From assembly GCA_963995505.1 (NCBI GenBank), contig OZ023182.1, forward strand, positions 9,850,707 to 9,914,706: a DNA stretch of 64,000 nucleotides. Reading direction: 5' to 3'. This DNA comes from Hypericum androsaemum (lineage: Eukaryota; Streptophyta; Magnoliopsida; Malpighiales; Hypericaceae). This document shows, piece by piece, positions 27,011-37,178 of the stretch. The stretch's first letter is position 1; the number at the start of each line of letters is the position of its first letter. The notes under the pieces are model-generated. The model did no database searches, was not told the DNA's origin, and saw only the letters and a list, made by a program, of their open reading frames with translations. A program made the position numbers and the translations under genes.

Positions 27011-27425
27011 AGCATATGCTGCAATACAAGGTGGAGGGTTTGTGTAATTGAAATCGGAGAAGTCGAGGTGGAGCTTATGATTGGGTTCACCAACTCGTCA
27101 AACCCCGGGAATAACAGCTGCTACGGTGAAAGTCATTGAGGCTGTTGCAGTTGGGGTCGTTGATGCCATTGCGGTGGCCTCAGCAGGTACATCAGGTGTG
27201 GGACCTAAAATACCCTTATCGTCGCCGACCTTATCAAGGGTAGGATGGGAGGCGATTCTCGTAGCTGCTCAAACTTCTGATTATTGTCATGGAAGTATTG
27301 ATCCATACGTGTCCAAATTTCTTAAAGTCGAGCGCTAAATTCTTTGGTGAAATCTGAAAGATTGCTCTCAAGCTTCTGAATTCGTTCCTCCATTGTTTTG
27401 GAGCGTGCATGTTGCCATCGAGTTG

Positions 27426-27437
27426 CTCTGATACCAC
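27426..27437 (-). other. Primer-binding site for initiator tRNA-Met
   Basis: The reverse strand reads tggtatcagagc beginning one base inside the LTR (gtggtatcagagcaac), the standard PBS of many plant LTR retrotransposons. Confidence 0.85.
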
Positions 27438-27784
27438 TGTTACGAACTTTGATAGAAAAGAGTCGGGGAAGGTCAGAATTTGAGGTGAGAATGGAAGAAA
27501 TAGAGTAAAGGGAGGAATAAAGATTGAAAGAAGAATAATAGGAGGATAATGGAGATAATAATTCCTTCATTGGATTATCAAAACATACGCACATAAGGAC
27601 ATGCTATACCTCCTCTAAGAGAGGTTGGAAGCAACTACCCACTAAATATGTCTACTGCTCACTAATCACAACAACTTCTACCAATAACCATGCCCACTTC
27701 TTACGTGAACATTGCACTTTAGGTAATAATTAGCAAGAAACTAAATATAACCACTAACTGCTAATGACAGGTTAGCCCCCACGT
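27438..27784 (-). repeat. 5' LTR (right copy, end truncated)
   Basis: 347 bp matching the left LTR, missing the last 20-30 bp. It adjoins the primer-binding site on its left. Confidence 0.85.
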
Positions 27785-28371
27785 CTAGCGAATTGGACCC
27801 GGTTGACCCCGTCGATATAGCGTCTAAGTACAGCTCTACGTTAAGCCCCGACTTATAAGCGTACACCATCCCTTCAACTAGCCCTACCATTATTGACAGA
27901 GTGGCATCATTTAGCAGAGGCGGCGGTCGTGATCTCGGCCACGAGGGAGGGCTCGTATGTGGTCATATCAACGAGGATGCCACCGGGGCAGAGGCCTGCG
28001 AGGGCGCCAGCGGCTGGGTCGAGGAGGGCGTGGCAGACGTTGGAGGGGAAGCCGACGATGAAAAAGATGACGTCGGAGGCGGCGGCGAGGGAGAGAGGGG
28101 AGTCGGCGAGGTGGGCCCCTACGGAGATGAGGGGCTGGGCCTTGGAGAGGGTCCGGATGAAGATGGTGACAGTGTAGCCGGCGCTGAGGATGTGGGCGCA
28201 TATGGCCCGACCCATTATGCCAATCTGGATCCAGCCCACGCGGGTGTTGGACGGGCCCACTGGCTCTGTGGTGGCGGAGGAGGCCATGGAGCGACGGAAG
28301 GAGGAGGGAAGAGGCGAGGGAGAGGAGGGGATTATGGTGAAGAAGTTGCGACGTACGAGTGAGAGTGGCAT
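27785..28371 (-). pseudogene. 5' fragment of the duplicated HIBADH-like gene
   Basis: Matches the first half of the gene at 13.5-14.2 kb. About 190 bp are deleted near 27890 (gccctaccat joined to tattgacagagtggcat), removing the substrate motif and catalytic Lys region. The dinucleotide loop reads GWIQIGIMG instead of GWIGTGVMG, so the key glycines are lost. The start MPLSLVRRNFF remains. Together with the LTR insertion this copy is certainly non-functional. Confidence 0.92.
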
Positions 28372-28923
28372 TTTTCTCCTTTTGTGACCTTTACAGCCTG
28401 TTTGGAAAGGCTTAAAAATGGAAAATGAAATTATTTTTCGGAGTTTTAAAAAATTTTGTCTGTTTGGAACCAAATATTTTTAGAAAGAAATTCCTATTTT
28501 GTTTAAAAGTTCGAATTTAGAATTCTTTTGAAATTATATCAGATTTGTAAGGAACTAAACTAGAATTAGTTCCAATCTGGATCCAGCCCACGCGGGTGTT
28601 GGACGGGCCCACTGGCTCTGTGGTGGCGGAGGAGGCCATGGAGCGACGGAAGGAGGAGGGAAGAGGCGAGGGAGAGGAGGGGATTATGGTGAAGAAGTTG
28701 CGACGTACGAGTGAGAGTGGCATTTTTCTCCTTTTGTGACCTTTACAGCCTGTTTGGAAAGGCTTAAAAATGGGAAATGAAATTATTTTTCGGAGTTTTA
28801 AAAAATTTTGTCTGTTTGGAACCAAATATTTTCAGAAAGAAATTCATATTTTGTTTAAAAGTTCGAATTTAGAATTCTTTTGAAATTATGTCAGATTTGT
28901 AAGGAACTAAACTAGAATTAGTA
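28220..28923. repeat. 352-bp tandem duplication spanning pseudogene 5' end and MITE
   Basis: ccaatctggatccagcccac starts at 28220 and again at 28572; the two units are nearly identical through actagaattagt. Each contains the pseudogene start region plus the left part of the MITE. The duplication is recent, since only a few bases differ. Confidence 0.92.
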
Positions 28924-29056
28924 GTAAAATGTCTATTATACTCTTTGAAGGAAATTTTTCTGTCTCACTTGGGAAAGTAGGAAAGTGATTCATTTCTATT
29001 ACAATTAGGAATTAGAAATGAGATTACTTTCCTGTCGGAATTGGTTCCAAACAGGT
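28395..29056. mobile_element. Tourist/Harbinger-like MITE
   Basis: Ends are GCCTGTTTGGAA and TTCCAAACAGG, the terminal repeats typical of PIF/Harbinger MITEs. It lies between the pseudogene start and the spacer; the matching point in unit 1 (near 14250, cctttaggggataag) has no insertion. Its length is inflated by the 352-bp tandem duplication. Confidence 0.75.
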
Positions 29057-29089
29057 TGTTGGGAGATTAGAGGATTCCCAAATTAGTGG

Positions 29090-29700
29090 CGGAAGAAATT
29101 ATTGGGTAGAAGCTCGTTTTCGGTCACTCAATTATAAACCATTCCCTCTGTGGTCATATAATTTTGTTTTCTTTTATAGCTCGCCAAATTACAATGAGTT
29201 GTTTTTTGCTGGTCATTTTATTAATTTAGTACCTAAATTAATAATATTGTTAGTTTGAATTCAGAGTGGAACTCTGTAAATTTAGTATCTATCTAGATCT
29301 ACATATATTTGAAGGTAAATAGAACTCCAAGTCGTTATGAAGACTAATTACAAAATGTAATTTAATCTATATCATAATATTCAAGTATCTATCTATTAAA
29401 TTGACTAATTCATATTTAAACAGAAATAATATTTTTATTTTTAATGTTCAAACTCAATTTTTTCTAACTACATCTACATGTACTTGATGGTAAATGGAAC
29501 TCCAAGTTGTTATGAAGACTAATTACAAAATATCAATTTAATCCATCTGGTTGCCGTATAAAGGTCCAAGGGTAGTCCGGTCTTCTCATAAACAACAGTG
29601 ATCCTATCACCAGCGTACGACACCGTAGTAGGGTTACTTATCATCTTCGCCCAAGAGTCGAGAGTAACCCGCCTAGGGAAGGAAGGGTTTATCTATCATC
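29090..29700. repeat. Divergent-promoter spacer, unit 2 copy (holds empty sites)
   Basis: Similar to 14280-14900 plus 16571-16650 plus 18695 onward. It has a single ggtccaag at 29563-29570 where unit 1 has the hAT composite, and no MULE where unit 1 has one. It includes the upstream region of the intact methyltransferase gene. Confidence 0.85.
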
Positions 29701-29881
29701 TTCTACTTGGAAGCTTGGGCCAGAAATTCCCGCCCTGGCTGCGACGCCGTATTCCCTCAGACAAAAACAGACAGAGACTGAGAGCTATTGGGTTGGCGTT
29801 TGAAGTTCCCGCCAACCAAGGTACCTGCTTAGAAAACACTTTTTTCCTGTGTAGTCTTTATAGAAGCGAAAAGGAACTGAT

Positions 29882-31594
29882 ATGTACTCTAATTTGACGA
29901 AAGGCGGGGCATTTCCCCTTGTGGTTAGGGTTTCTTCCAAACCCAGTTCGACCAGCCACCTCCTTAGCTCGAAAGGCCAAGCTTTTTCATTTGGGTTCCA
30001 CCCTAAACCCTCGTTAAACCCTTTCTCTGTTAAATTCTCTACCTTTTCGCAAAATTCCATGGCTGCGCCTTATAAAGTCCCTGACTTTATGGCGAGGAGC
30101 GCCGGTTTAGGGTCTATTGAAGCCAGGGGACCCAGTAGGAGGAGTTCTGTAGTGTCCGGTGGTTGTAATGTGTTGAGGGTTAGGAGCTTCTCTGGCATGT
30201 ATGCCGGCAGAGGGAGAAAGTCACTTGTTTGGTTGGGTTCTGAGAGAGGTACAGGAGCTAAGCAGGGGGTGAAAGTCGGTGGTGCACGGTCTTCTTGGGG
30301 GGAGTCGGCTGAAAGGTTGGGGAAAGTTAACGGTGGCTCTTCGTCCAGGGAATCTGAGGAGAGGTTTGGGAATGTCGGCAACTCGGAGGGTTCGAGTAAA
30401 CGAATTGCTCGAGAAGGCGTGAATTCTTCTTGGGTGAGTTTGTCTGGAACTATGACCGGGGAGAGGGGCGACCGGATTAAAGAGAGGAGAAAGCGAGTTG
30501 TAGATGTAGACGAGGAGTTTGATGAGGATGAAAGAGAAGAAGATGAATCTGGTGCTGTTCCAGATCGGAGGTGGGATAGGAAGGAATATAGTAGGGGTCG
30601 GGGAATGAGGGGAACAGGCATGAAACCTGCGTACCAAAGGTGGAAAAAGCAGGAAAATTGGGGCGGGAGAACTGTGAAAGAACCTACTGAGTCAAGTGTA
30701 CCTCAGATGGCCGGTGAAGGGGTCTATGGAGTAGGCCCTGTTTTGGCTGCCTTGTCTGCCGGAAGAAGGCAATTCAATACATTGTATGTTCAACAAGGGT
30801 TGGATTTCAGTAGCAATAATAGGAAAAAGAAGGACAAGAAAGGTTTTGAAAAAGTGCTAAAGATGGCTGAAATGATTGGGTTGAACATAAAGGAGATCAC
30901 AAAACACGATCTTAATATGGTAGTTGACAGCCGCCCACATCAGGGCCTTGTGCTGGATGCTTCTCCTCTGGAGATGGTAAGAATAACCGAATTGGATCCT
31001 GTTCAGGCTGTGGAAGATAAAGGTTGTCTTTGGGTTGCTCTTGACGAGGTTACGGACCCTCATAATTTAGGGGCCATCATTAGGTCTGCCTACTTCTTTG
31101 GAGTTTCTGGTGTAATACTGTGTGCGAAAAATTCAGCCCCGCTTAGCGGAGTTGTGAGCAAAGCAAGTGCAGGATCACTTGAGCTGATGGAGCTGAGGTA
31201 CTGCAAGAATATGATGCAATTCTTAGTAGCATCAGCGGAGAATGGTTGGCGAGTACTCGGAGGTTCAGTTGCTCCTAATGCTGTTCCATTGAATGAGATT
31301 TCACCTGGTGAACCAACCATCCTTGTTTTGGGAAGCGAGGGGACAGGATTGAGGCCATTAGTGGAGAGATCATGCACACAACTGGTTCGAATCCCTGGAA
31401 ACATTCCCTCGAGTGTAACTGCAGCAGGGACCGAGTATATGGAAGCGGAAGAAACGAACACACAGTTCTCAACTAAAGAGTTCGGATCGTTCCTGGCCGT
31501 GGAGAGCTTGAACGTCAGCGTCGCAGCTGGCGTGCTTCTTCACCACTTAATCGGAAACAACCACGTCGACAATTGCCGCATCGATGATCACTGA
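29882..31594 (+). CDS. SpoU/TrmH-family rRNA 2'-O-methyltransferase, organellar, 570 aa
   Basis: Expected to transfer a methyl group from S-adenosylmethionine to a ribose 2'-OH in organellar large-subunit rRNA (bacterial RlmB, mitochondrial MRM1 type). Residues 1-60 are rich in Ser, Lys and Arg and lack acidic residues, as in a transit peptide. The start ATG 29882 is chosen because this region is also conserved in the broken copy; Met at 30059 is the alternative. Residues about 100-270 are charged and low complexity. A SpoU substrate-binding domain starts near 281 (VYGVGPVLAALSAGRRQFNT). Catalytic motifs: DPHNLGAIIRSA (about 390), ILVLGSEGTGL (about 480), LNVSVAAGVLL (about 543). Single exon. 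Head-to-head with the ruined dehydrogenase. It is the only complete copy of the pair. Confidence 0.92.
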   Translation: MYSNLTKGGAFPLVVRVSSKPSSTSHLLSSKGQAFSFGFHPKPSLNPFSVKFSTFSQNSMAAPYKVPDFMARSAGLGSIEARGPSRRSSVVSGGCNVLRVRSFSGMYAGRGRKSLVWLGSERGTGAKQGVKVGGARSSWGESAERLGKVNGGSSSRESEERFGNVGNSEGSSKRIAREGVNSSWVSLSGTMTGERGDRIKERRKRVVDVDEEFDEDEREEDESGAVPDRRWDRKEYSRGRGMRGTGMKPAYQRWKKQENWGGRTVKEPTESSVPQMAGEGVYGVGPVLAALSAGRRQFNTLYVQQGLDFSSNNRKKKDKKGFEKVLKMAEMIGLNIKEITKHDLNMVVDSRPHQGLVLDASPLEMVRITELDPVQAVEDKGCLWVALDEVTDPHNLGAIIRSAYFFGVSGVILCAKNSAPLSGVVSKASAGSLELMELRYCKNMMQFLVASAENGWRVLGGSVAPNAVPLNEISPGEPTILVLGSEGTGLRPLVERSCTQLVRIPGNIPSSVTAAGTEYMEAEETNTQFSTKEFGSFLAVESLNVSVAAGVLLHHLIGNNHVDNCRIDDH

Positions 31595-31750
31595 GGTACT
31601 CAAGTCTATATGCTGTTGTGATATCAATTAAAAACCATCTCCAATTTTTCTTGTTCGAGGAGAGGTATTGTACTTCAAAGAAATAAATTATGTGATGTTC
31701 TAAGTTTAATGCAGCTACATCCCTCGTCTCTTCTCGTTTTTTATTAAGCT

Positions 31751-32575
31751 AGTTTTAAAAAACGTGGTTCGACTATACGAATTGGAAGCAAATGCGTACC
31801 GGGTTTGGGCATTAAAATGCCAACCTTACCAACCGGTCAAAATCTGATCGAACCAGACGATTCGACCAGAATTTTGACCCGGAAATTTCCGGTTGGTTAG
31901 GTTTTCGCCCAAACTTGACAATAAAACCAATTTTTCCCTAAACCCTAAATTCACATCCATAAGATTTTTCCCAAACTTGCTCCATCCATCGCCCCAAATC
32001 GCCGACCACCGACTTCAGTATCTCTCTCCAGCGACAGGGAGAGGGAAGGGGACGCCTCCTCTCGGCTCTTGAAGCCCTCTCGCCGCAGCTGGAAGGCATC
32101 CCTTGGGTAGGCCACGTTCGGGAGGAAGTCGTGTGGGGGTGGAGGGAGATTGTTGGAAGAATTTGGATGATGCTTCAGAGATAATTTTGGAGGAGGTGAA
32201 GAGGCTACTAGCAAATGCTTTGGACATGGAAGAAGAAGGGAGAAATTAGTCCAGAGGAGAGGAGGAGATAATTGGAGGAAGAGTAACGAGGAGGAGATAA
32301 GTGGTGGAAGAGAGATAAGGTTGAGTGTTTCTAGAACAATAACAGATTTAATAGTAATTTACATATAATTTATGGGCTTTTACTTTCTCTGAGGCATGGA
32401 CTTTAAGACGTGTGCAACGTGTAGAGCAAAGACTAAGTTTGTTACCCCATATAATATTTTAATATATATAATTTAACAAACATCTGGCCCAACTGGCGGT
32501 CCGACCGGTCAGGCCGGTCGACCTGCGACCTGGAGAACAGAGTGGGTCGCTCTCCGGGTCGTTTTTGAAAACTTT
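31751..32575. mobile_element. Probable TIR transposon, unclassified
   Basis: Left end agttttaaaaaacgtggttc and reverse complement of the right end aaagttttcaaaaacgaccc form imperfect inverted ends. Subterminal sequence on both sides is rich in accggtc-type motifs. The interior has short GC-rich frames only. No clear target duplication was found. Confidence 0.45.
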
Positions 32576-32579
32576 GGTA

Positions 32580-33336
32580 TTTCCATGAATAGACATATTA
32601 GTTAGTGCTTTATCTAACTCGAATTTAAATTAGTTAGATATAGATACTAAAAGTATAAACCAAACATTTAGCTGCTGCAATGTGTTCTTTCCTGGACTCA
32701 ATTTCGGCCCTTGTAGACTCTTTCGTTCTGTATTGCACTTCTTAAAAAAAAGTGCTGTATTGGGCCAGGCAGAAACAATGCCTTTGTTTCCTCCGGCTCC
32801 GGCGTCCAGCAAATCCAGTTCCCTAAAAAACAGTTGGGTTCAGTGGCAAGGTTGCGACAGTAAAATTTCTCTATATCGTTAGGACCGGAAAAAAATATCA
32901 CTTGTGGGTTTATATTTTATTACAATAAAATATCGATCAAAATGATCAATTGAAGACAAAAGAAGATGAATGATGATGTAAAAATTATCAAACATACAAA
33001 TACCAAAAAATGACTTAGAGATGTTATTATGTAAGAGTGGTTTATATTTTTTCCTTCAAAAATACTTTGTCTACATTCAATTCACCTAAAATCGGCTTAT
33101 AACATTATTTAAATATTATCCTCGAAGAGACTAGTAGGTGGCGAGAATACTATATAATATGTGCTCATGATTTGAGATGGGGTGGTGGGTCGAAAATGAA
33201 ACATTCCCATTAAAATCTCCCCTGTATATCTACTGTACCGCATTTTCTAATTAAGCAGGCAGTAGCATGATACTCCTTGCCCATAACATGGTGTCCTTGC
33301 CAACACAAAGCTGGCAAACCATGTGATTGATACCTT

Positions 33337-33338
<2 letters not shown>
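32580..33338. other. Intergenic DNA, no gene seen
   Basis: AT-rich with short spurious frames; no splice-supported exon or transposon end recognised. Confidence 0.4.

Positions 33339-33422
<84 letters not shown>
33339..33422. repeat. (AT)42 microsatellite
   Basis: 84 bp of uninterrupted AT dinucleotides. It generates meaningless Ile-Tyr frames on both strands. A perfect self-complementary tract this long can extrude a cruciform. Confidence 0.97.
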
Positions 33423-33424
<2 letters not shown>

Positions 33425-33679
33425 AATCTTCCTCGGCTGTCTTTGTAAAGCCCATTGGTTGATTGACAACCCATCGGTTGCTTCTTCCCTCGTAAACTAC
33501 ATTGAGTGCGGCAAATCACTTAAATTAATCCGTGATCAACTACTAAAAAAATTTTGGATTCAAACTCTAAAAAGTATATTTATGATAAATATTTGTTGGA
33601 AAAATATTACTTCATTTCAAACAATTCGAATATGAATTAATTAGTCAGATATATATATATATGGGGAGTGGATTCGATC

Positions 33680-33965
33680 CTGGATAAAATGGTTCGTCAT
33701 GTTATGATAGAATGGTTCGCCTAGTTATGATAGAATAGTTCGCCCAGTTATGATAGAATGGTTTTACAAAACTATTCCAAAAAAATCGGGACCGCGCCTG
33801 GGATGAAAGAGGTTGGATAAAATAGTTCGCCCAGTTATGATAGAATATTTCGTCCAGTTATTATAGAATGGTTCGTCAAATTATGATAAAATTATTTCAC
33901 GGATAAAAAATGGTTTGATAAAATGGTTCGCCCAGTTATGGTAGAATGGTTCGCTCTCCATGACT
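33680..33965. repeat. Minisatellite, unit about 23 bp (ggttcgcccagttatgatag)
   Basis: About nine imperfect copies of ggttcgcccagttatgatag(aat), several direct neighbours, interrupted by a 60-bp unique stretch (aaaactattcc to aggttgg). The core tatgatagaatggtt resembles the reverse complement of the 3.3-kb minisatellite core. Confidence 0.85.
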
Positions 33966-34036
33966 GTACTGGAAAGGTCACTCTAGTACAAAATCTGGTC
34001 CATATATATAGATATATGTGTGAACTTATTAAAAAA

Positions 34037-35207
34037 GGAAAACTTCACTTTAATACACTGTAGTTTGACCGATTTTCACTTACAACCATGTGGTAAAAAA
34101 CATCTTAAACATGTCCTTGAGGTTTCAAAAGGACCTCACATGCAGCTCTGCCCCTACCCGAAATTAAAACTATGTCGTTTTGAGAACATCGTGGTAAGCC
34201 AACTCGACAAAGATTATACACGACTATTGCTGAGTTGTCGCATTGAAAATTTCAAAATAATTCAAAATTATTTTACATTTTTCAAAATCCCCTTCCCCTT
34301 CCCTTTCTCATGCCTCTCTCTCCTCTCTCCTCCTCCCTGGTTCACAACAATATATAATAAATGGGTTTTCCTTGATCTCTAAAAACCCAAAGCGCTGCTT
34401 TACAACCTAAACCAAGAGAAAGGAGCGCTTCAACCTTGAGGGTGGCCAGGGACTAGGCCTCAGACTCCGGATCTCAACCACCAATAACCTAGTAAGTGGA
34501 AGGCGGTGGGGAGCCGGGCCCGGTGAAGCGGGTTGCCGGGGCGAGTTAGGGTAGCTGATGAAGGCGCCCAGTGAAGAGGGAGGTGACGGCGGAAAGCCTG
34601 TATCCATGAGGAGGCTCACCGCTGGGTTGTGGCAGTTGCAGGTTCCGGAGGCTGGGGGCCGATAGTGGTGGCGGCAGGAAGGGGAGTGGTCGTTGATTTG
34701 GGTTTTAGGTGATGTTCGATCTCGTTTTTGTTGATCAAGTGAAATTCATGGCTTACTTTTTGGGGTACTAGGGTTGAGTTGATTAGACAGTGAATAAAAA
34801 AGATCGGATTTTTGTTATGGTTGTTAGTGTTGGGTTCCAATTAATCTATGCCATATTGCAATGAACCTGGTCTGGTGCATTTTCTCAAATTTGGGAACGG
34901 TGGTAGAAGAGGGCGGAAGGGTGAAGAGAGGGGGAGGAGGAAGAAGAGGGTGACTTTGAAAAAATATCTAAATAAGTCCAGTATTATTTTGAAATTTATC
35001 TTCAAGACAACTCAGCAACAACTAGGTTAAATTTTTGCTCAGTTGGCGTGCCACATAGGAACTAAACGACGTAGTTTTGATTTTGGGCAGGGAGAGGCTG
35101 CCCGTGAGGTTCTTTTGAAACTTCAGGGACTCGTTTAAGAAGTTTTTTACCATAGGGTTATAAGTAAAAATTGGCCAAACTACAGGGTATTAAAGTGAAT
35201 TTTTTCC
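34037..35207. mobile_element. MULE-type element with about 150-bp TIRs and a gene scrap
   Basis: The left end GGAAAACTTCACTTTAATAC and the reverse complement of the right end GGAAAAAATTCACTTTAAT continue in parallel for about 150 bp (both include aaacttcagggac/aggtttcaaaagg-type and aaactacgtcgttt-type blocks). Both flanks are A-rich, so the 9-bp duplication is ambiguous. The GC-rich interior (34430-34720) contrasts with the AT-rich ends, as in Pack-MULEs. No transposase. Confidence 0.8.
34594..34659 (+). pseudogene. Captured coding fragment inside the MULE
   Basis: The frame reads KPVSMRRLTAGLWQLQVPEA. From memory this resembles the motif (S.R.LAAGLW.LQ.PE) at the start of a plant coiled-coil family related to Arabidopsis At5g41620/At1g50660. 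The upstream frame is also Gly/Arg-rich and GC-rich. Too short to be certain. Confidence 0.45.
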
Positions 35208-35209
35208 AA

Positions 35210-37090
35210 AAAATTAGATATGTGTGTCTGTGGGGTGGTATAAACCAAAACGTACATTGGAGCGAAAAAATCAATTCATTCTCTGTTTGACATTTGTAGC
35301 GAAAGCAACAAATGATGGTCCTAATTGGCTTGACTGAGTTTGGCGCAAATGAAGGGTTTCTAGATTTTTTTGGACTTGACTAATCAAAATTCATCACATT
35401 TAAAAGAGCAGTATCTAAATTTTAGTTAATCTAAAATAACTTTTTACCTACGTATTTTGGTTATAAAGCTTGTTTAGAGGTGTACTTGGATGGTAATTCT
35501 CATATTGTCATTCTCGTACTATCTAACTTGCCACGTATATATATAATCAAATCATACTAAATGGATTGGGATTTGGGTGGGGACAAAAGACGGGATTAGT
35601 CGCCCACAGAGAAAGTTGATCACCCAGTTACGTGATTGAATAAATAATATTGTCCTGAGAGGAAGGTGACACCTCATAATAGCGACAGCCAATGAAGATC
35701 CGCATCAGGAATCAGCATATCTTTTCTTGCTCGCCTCAAACTCTTTTATCTTATTTTTTCTTTTAAGTAAAGAAGAATAGATTGGGAGTTTTAGTCCTCA
35801 GAGATAGACGTTTTTGTATAAATATATGTTACACCATGTAATTTATTGGATATATATAAATTTGTATTTACAAAAAAAATTAAAAAAGAATATAGGCCGA
35901 GGTATTTAATTCTCTGGAGAAGTTGGTCCTGTCTCATATTTTATGTTTTCCAGTTTTTTTCCAAGGCAATAACTATAGTCACAACCTCGACACGAATTAT
36001 TATACCGTGATCTGATGTGAAGCCTTGGAAATATTTTTTTTATAATTTTGATATTGTGATCGAATCTTAATAAATATAGCTCGATTACATACCAAAAATG
36101 ATTATTTAATATAAGTAGAATCCAAGATAGGCACGATTTTTGTGTGAATATAAATTAACAGTTACCGTAACATGGAAGGAATGTGATAAATATCAGATCT
36201 CAGAGAAAGAAGGACATCCTATATTTGCTCCGAAATTGCTTCCGACAGAGCTTATATTTCTGTCGTAAAAATAGCTTCATAGTTGCTAAACGTTGTGGAG
36301 ACCAACAATTTTAAATGTACAAAATGCCGAGTTTTCCGATTTTATTTATTTATGAATAAGTTAAGAACACATATTTCTAAGAGAAAACAAAATAGAGTTA
36401 AGGTAGGTTAGGTTTTGTACAGTAACAAAACAATAACCGAGCGACGCCGGCGGCGTCCCCACTCTCTTTCTAGGCTAGACTAGACTCTCTTCTTCAACGC
36501 ATTCCAGCGGTTAGTTTTTTTTCTAGACGCAGCAACCAAATTTTGCTTCCCGTGTCATTCTATTTAGTTCAAATATTTGATTAATCGGCTCGGTAAATAT
36601 ACGAATATGGACATTTTGAACTAAAAAAAACCTAAAAATAGAAAGATACCCTTATCTAAACACTAACGGCCCTTCCCTCCCATGTCCCAACCCCACCAAC
36701 GCGCGGGATCTACCTCCCCTCCCCTCCCCTCCCCTACCTGGCTTCCTCATTCTATTTCTAGACTTCGTTAGAGATGTCAATATTTATAAATATTTTATAG
36801 TACAGCAATGCCACCCACCCCACCCTTTGTTACTCCCAAATATAAAACTCCCCAACATTATTAAACCCTCTATCTCTCTTTCTCTTCCTGTAGTAATAAT
36901 AATTATTATTAGTATTGATTATTGGGATTTTTTTTGTTGTTGTAAAAATCAAGAAGAAATCCTGAAATCTCTCTCCCGGTGTTTCTCTTCCATTGATCAC
37001 TGGTTTTTCCGCTCCGTCCCTCTCTGCTTTAGCCGGAGGCGGAGAGGAGAAGGGAAGGGAAGGGAAGGGAAAAGCTCCTTCCTTTGTTTT
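35210..37090. other. Intergenic DNA and ceramide glucosyltransferase promoter/5' UTR region
   Basis: 35210-36400 is AT-rich with no gene. From 36700 pyrimidine-rich blocks (cccctcccctcccctcccct) and purine repeats (gggaagggaagggaaggg near 37045-37070) precede the glucosyltransferase ATG and probably belong to its promoter and leader. No clear TATA box was picked. Confidence 0.4.
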
Positions 37091-37092
37091 GT

Positions 37093-37125
37093 ATATTAAT
37101 ATTAATATTAATATTAATATTATTT
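37093..37125. repeat. (TATTAA)n microsatellite in the glucosyltransferase 5' UTR
   Basis: Five tandem attaat units about 60-90 bp upstream of the ATG. Confidence 0.85.
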
Positions 37126-37178
37126 TATAATTATATTAGTAGTGATAGGAGAGGAGATAGAGGAGGTAAGGGGAAAAT

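Larger units (their letters stand above)
25111..27784 (-). mobile_element. Non-autonomous LTR retrotransposon carrying an unrelated coding-like cargo
   Basis: Two direct LTRs (25111-25478 and 27438-27784) about 90% alike start TGTTACG; the left one ends GACA. Just inside the right LTR, on the reverse strand, is tggtatcagagc, the primer-binding site complementary to initiator tRNA-Met, so the element reads right to left. A short gag-like start (MEERIQKLESNLSDFTKEFS) follows. There is no protease, reverse transcriptase or integrase; instead about 1.5 kb of coding-like sequence fills the interior. It sits inside the duplicated dehydrogenase gene. The right edge lost about 30 bp of LTR together with about 27 bp of gene, so no target duplication remains. 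Confidence 0.88.

Noticed and set aside
27901..28362. Gly/Asp-rich forward frame of 153 codons
   Set aside because: Antisense shadow of the dehydrogenase pseudogene.
33247..33635. Open frames with long Ile-Tyr runs
   Set aside because: Produced only by the AT dinucleotide tract.
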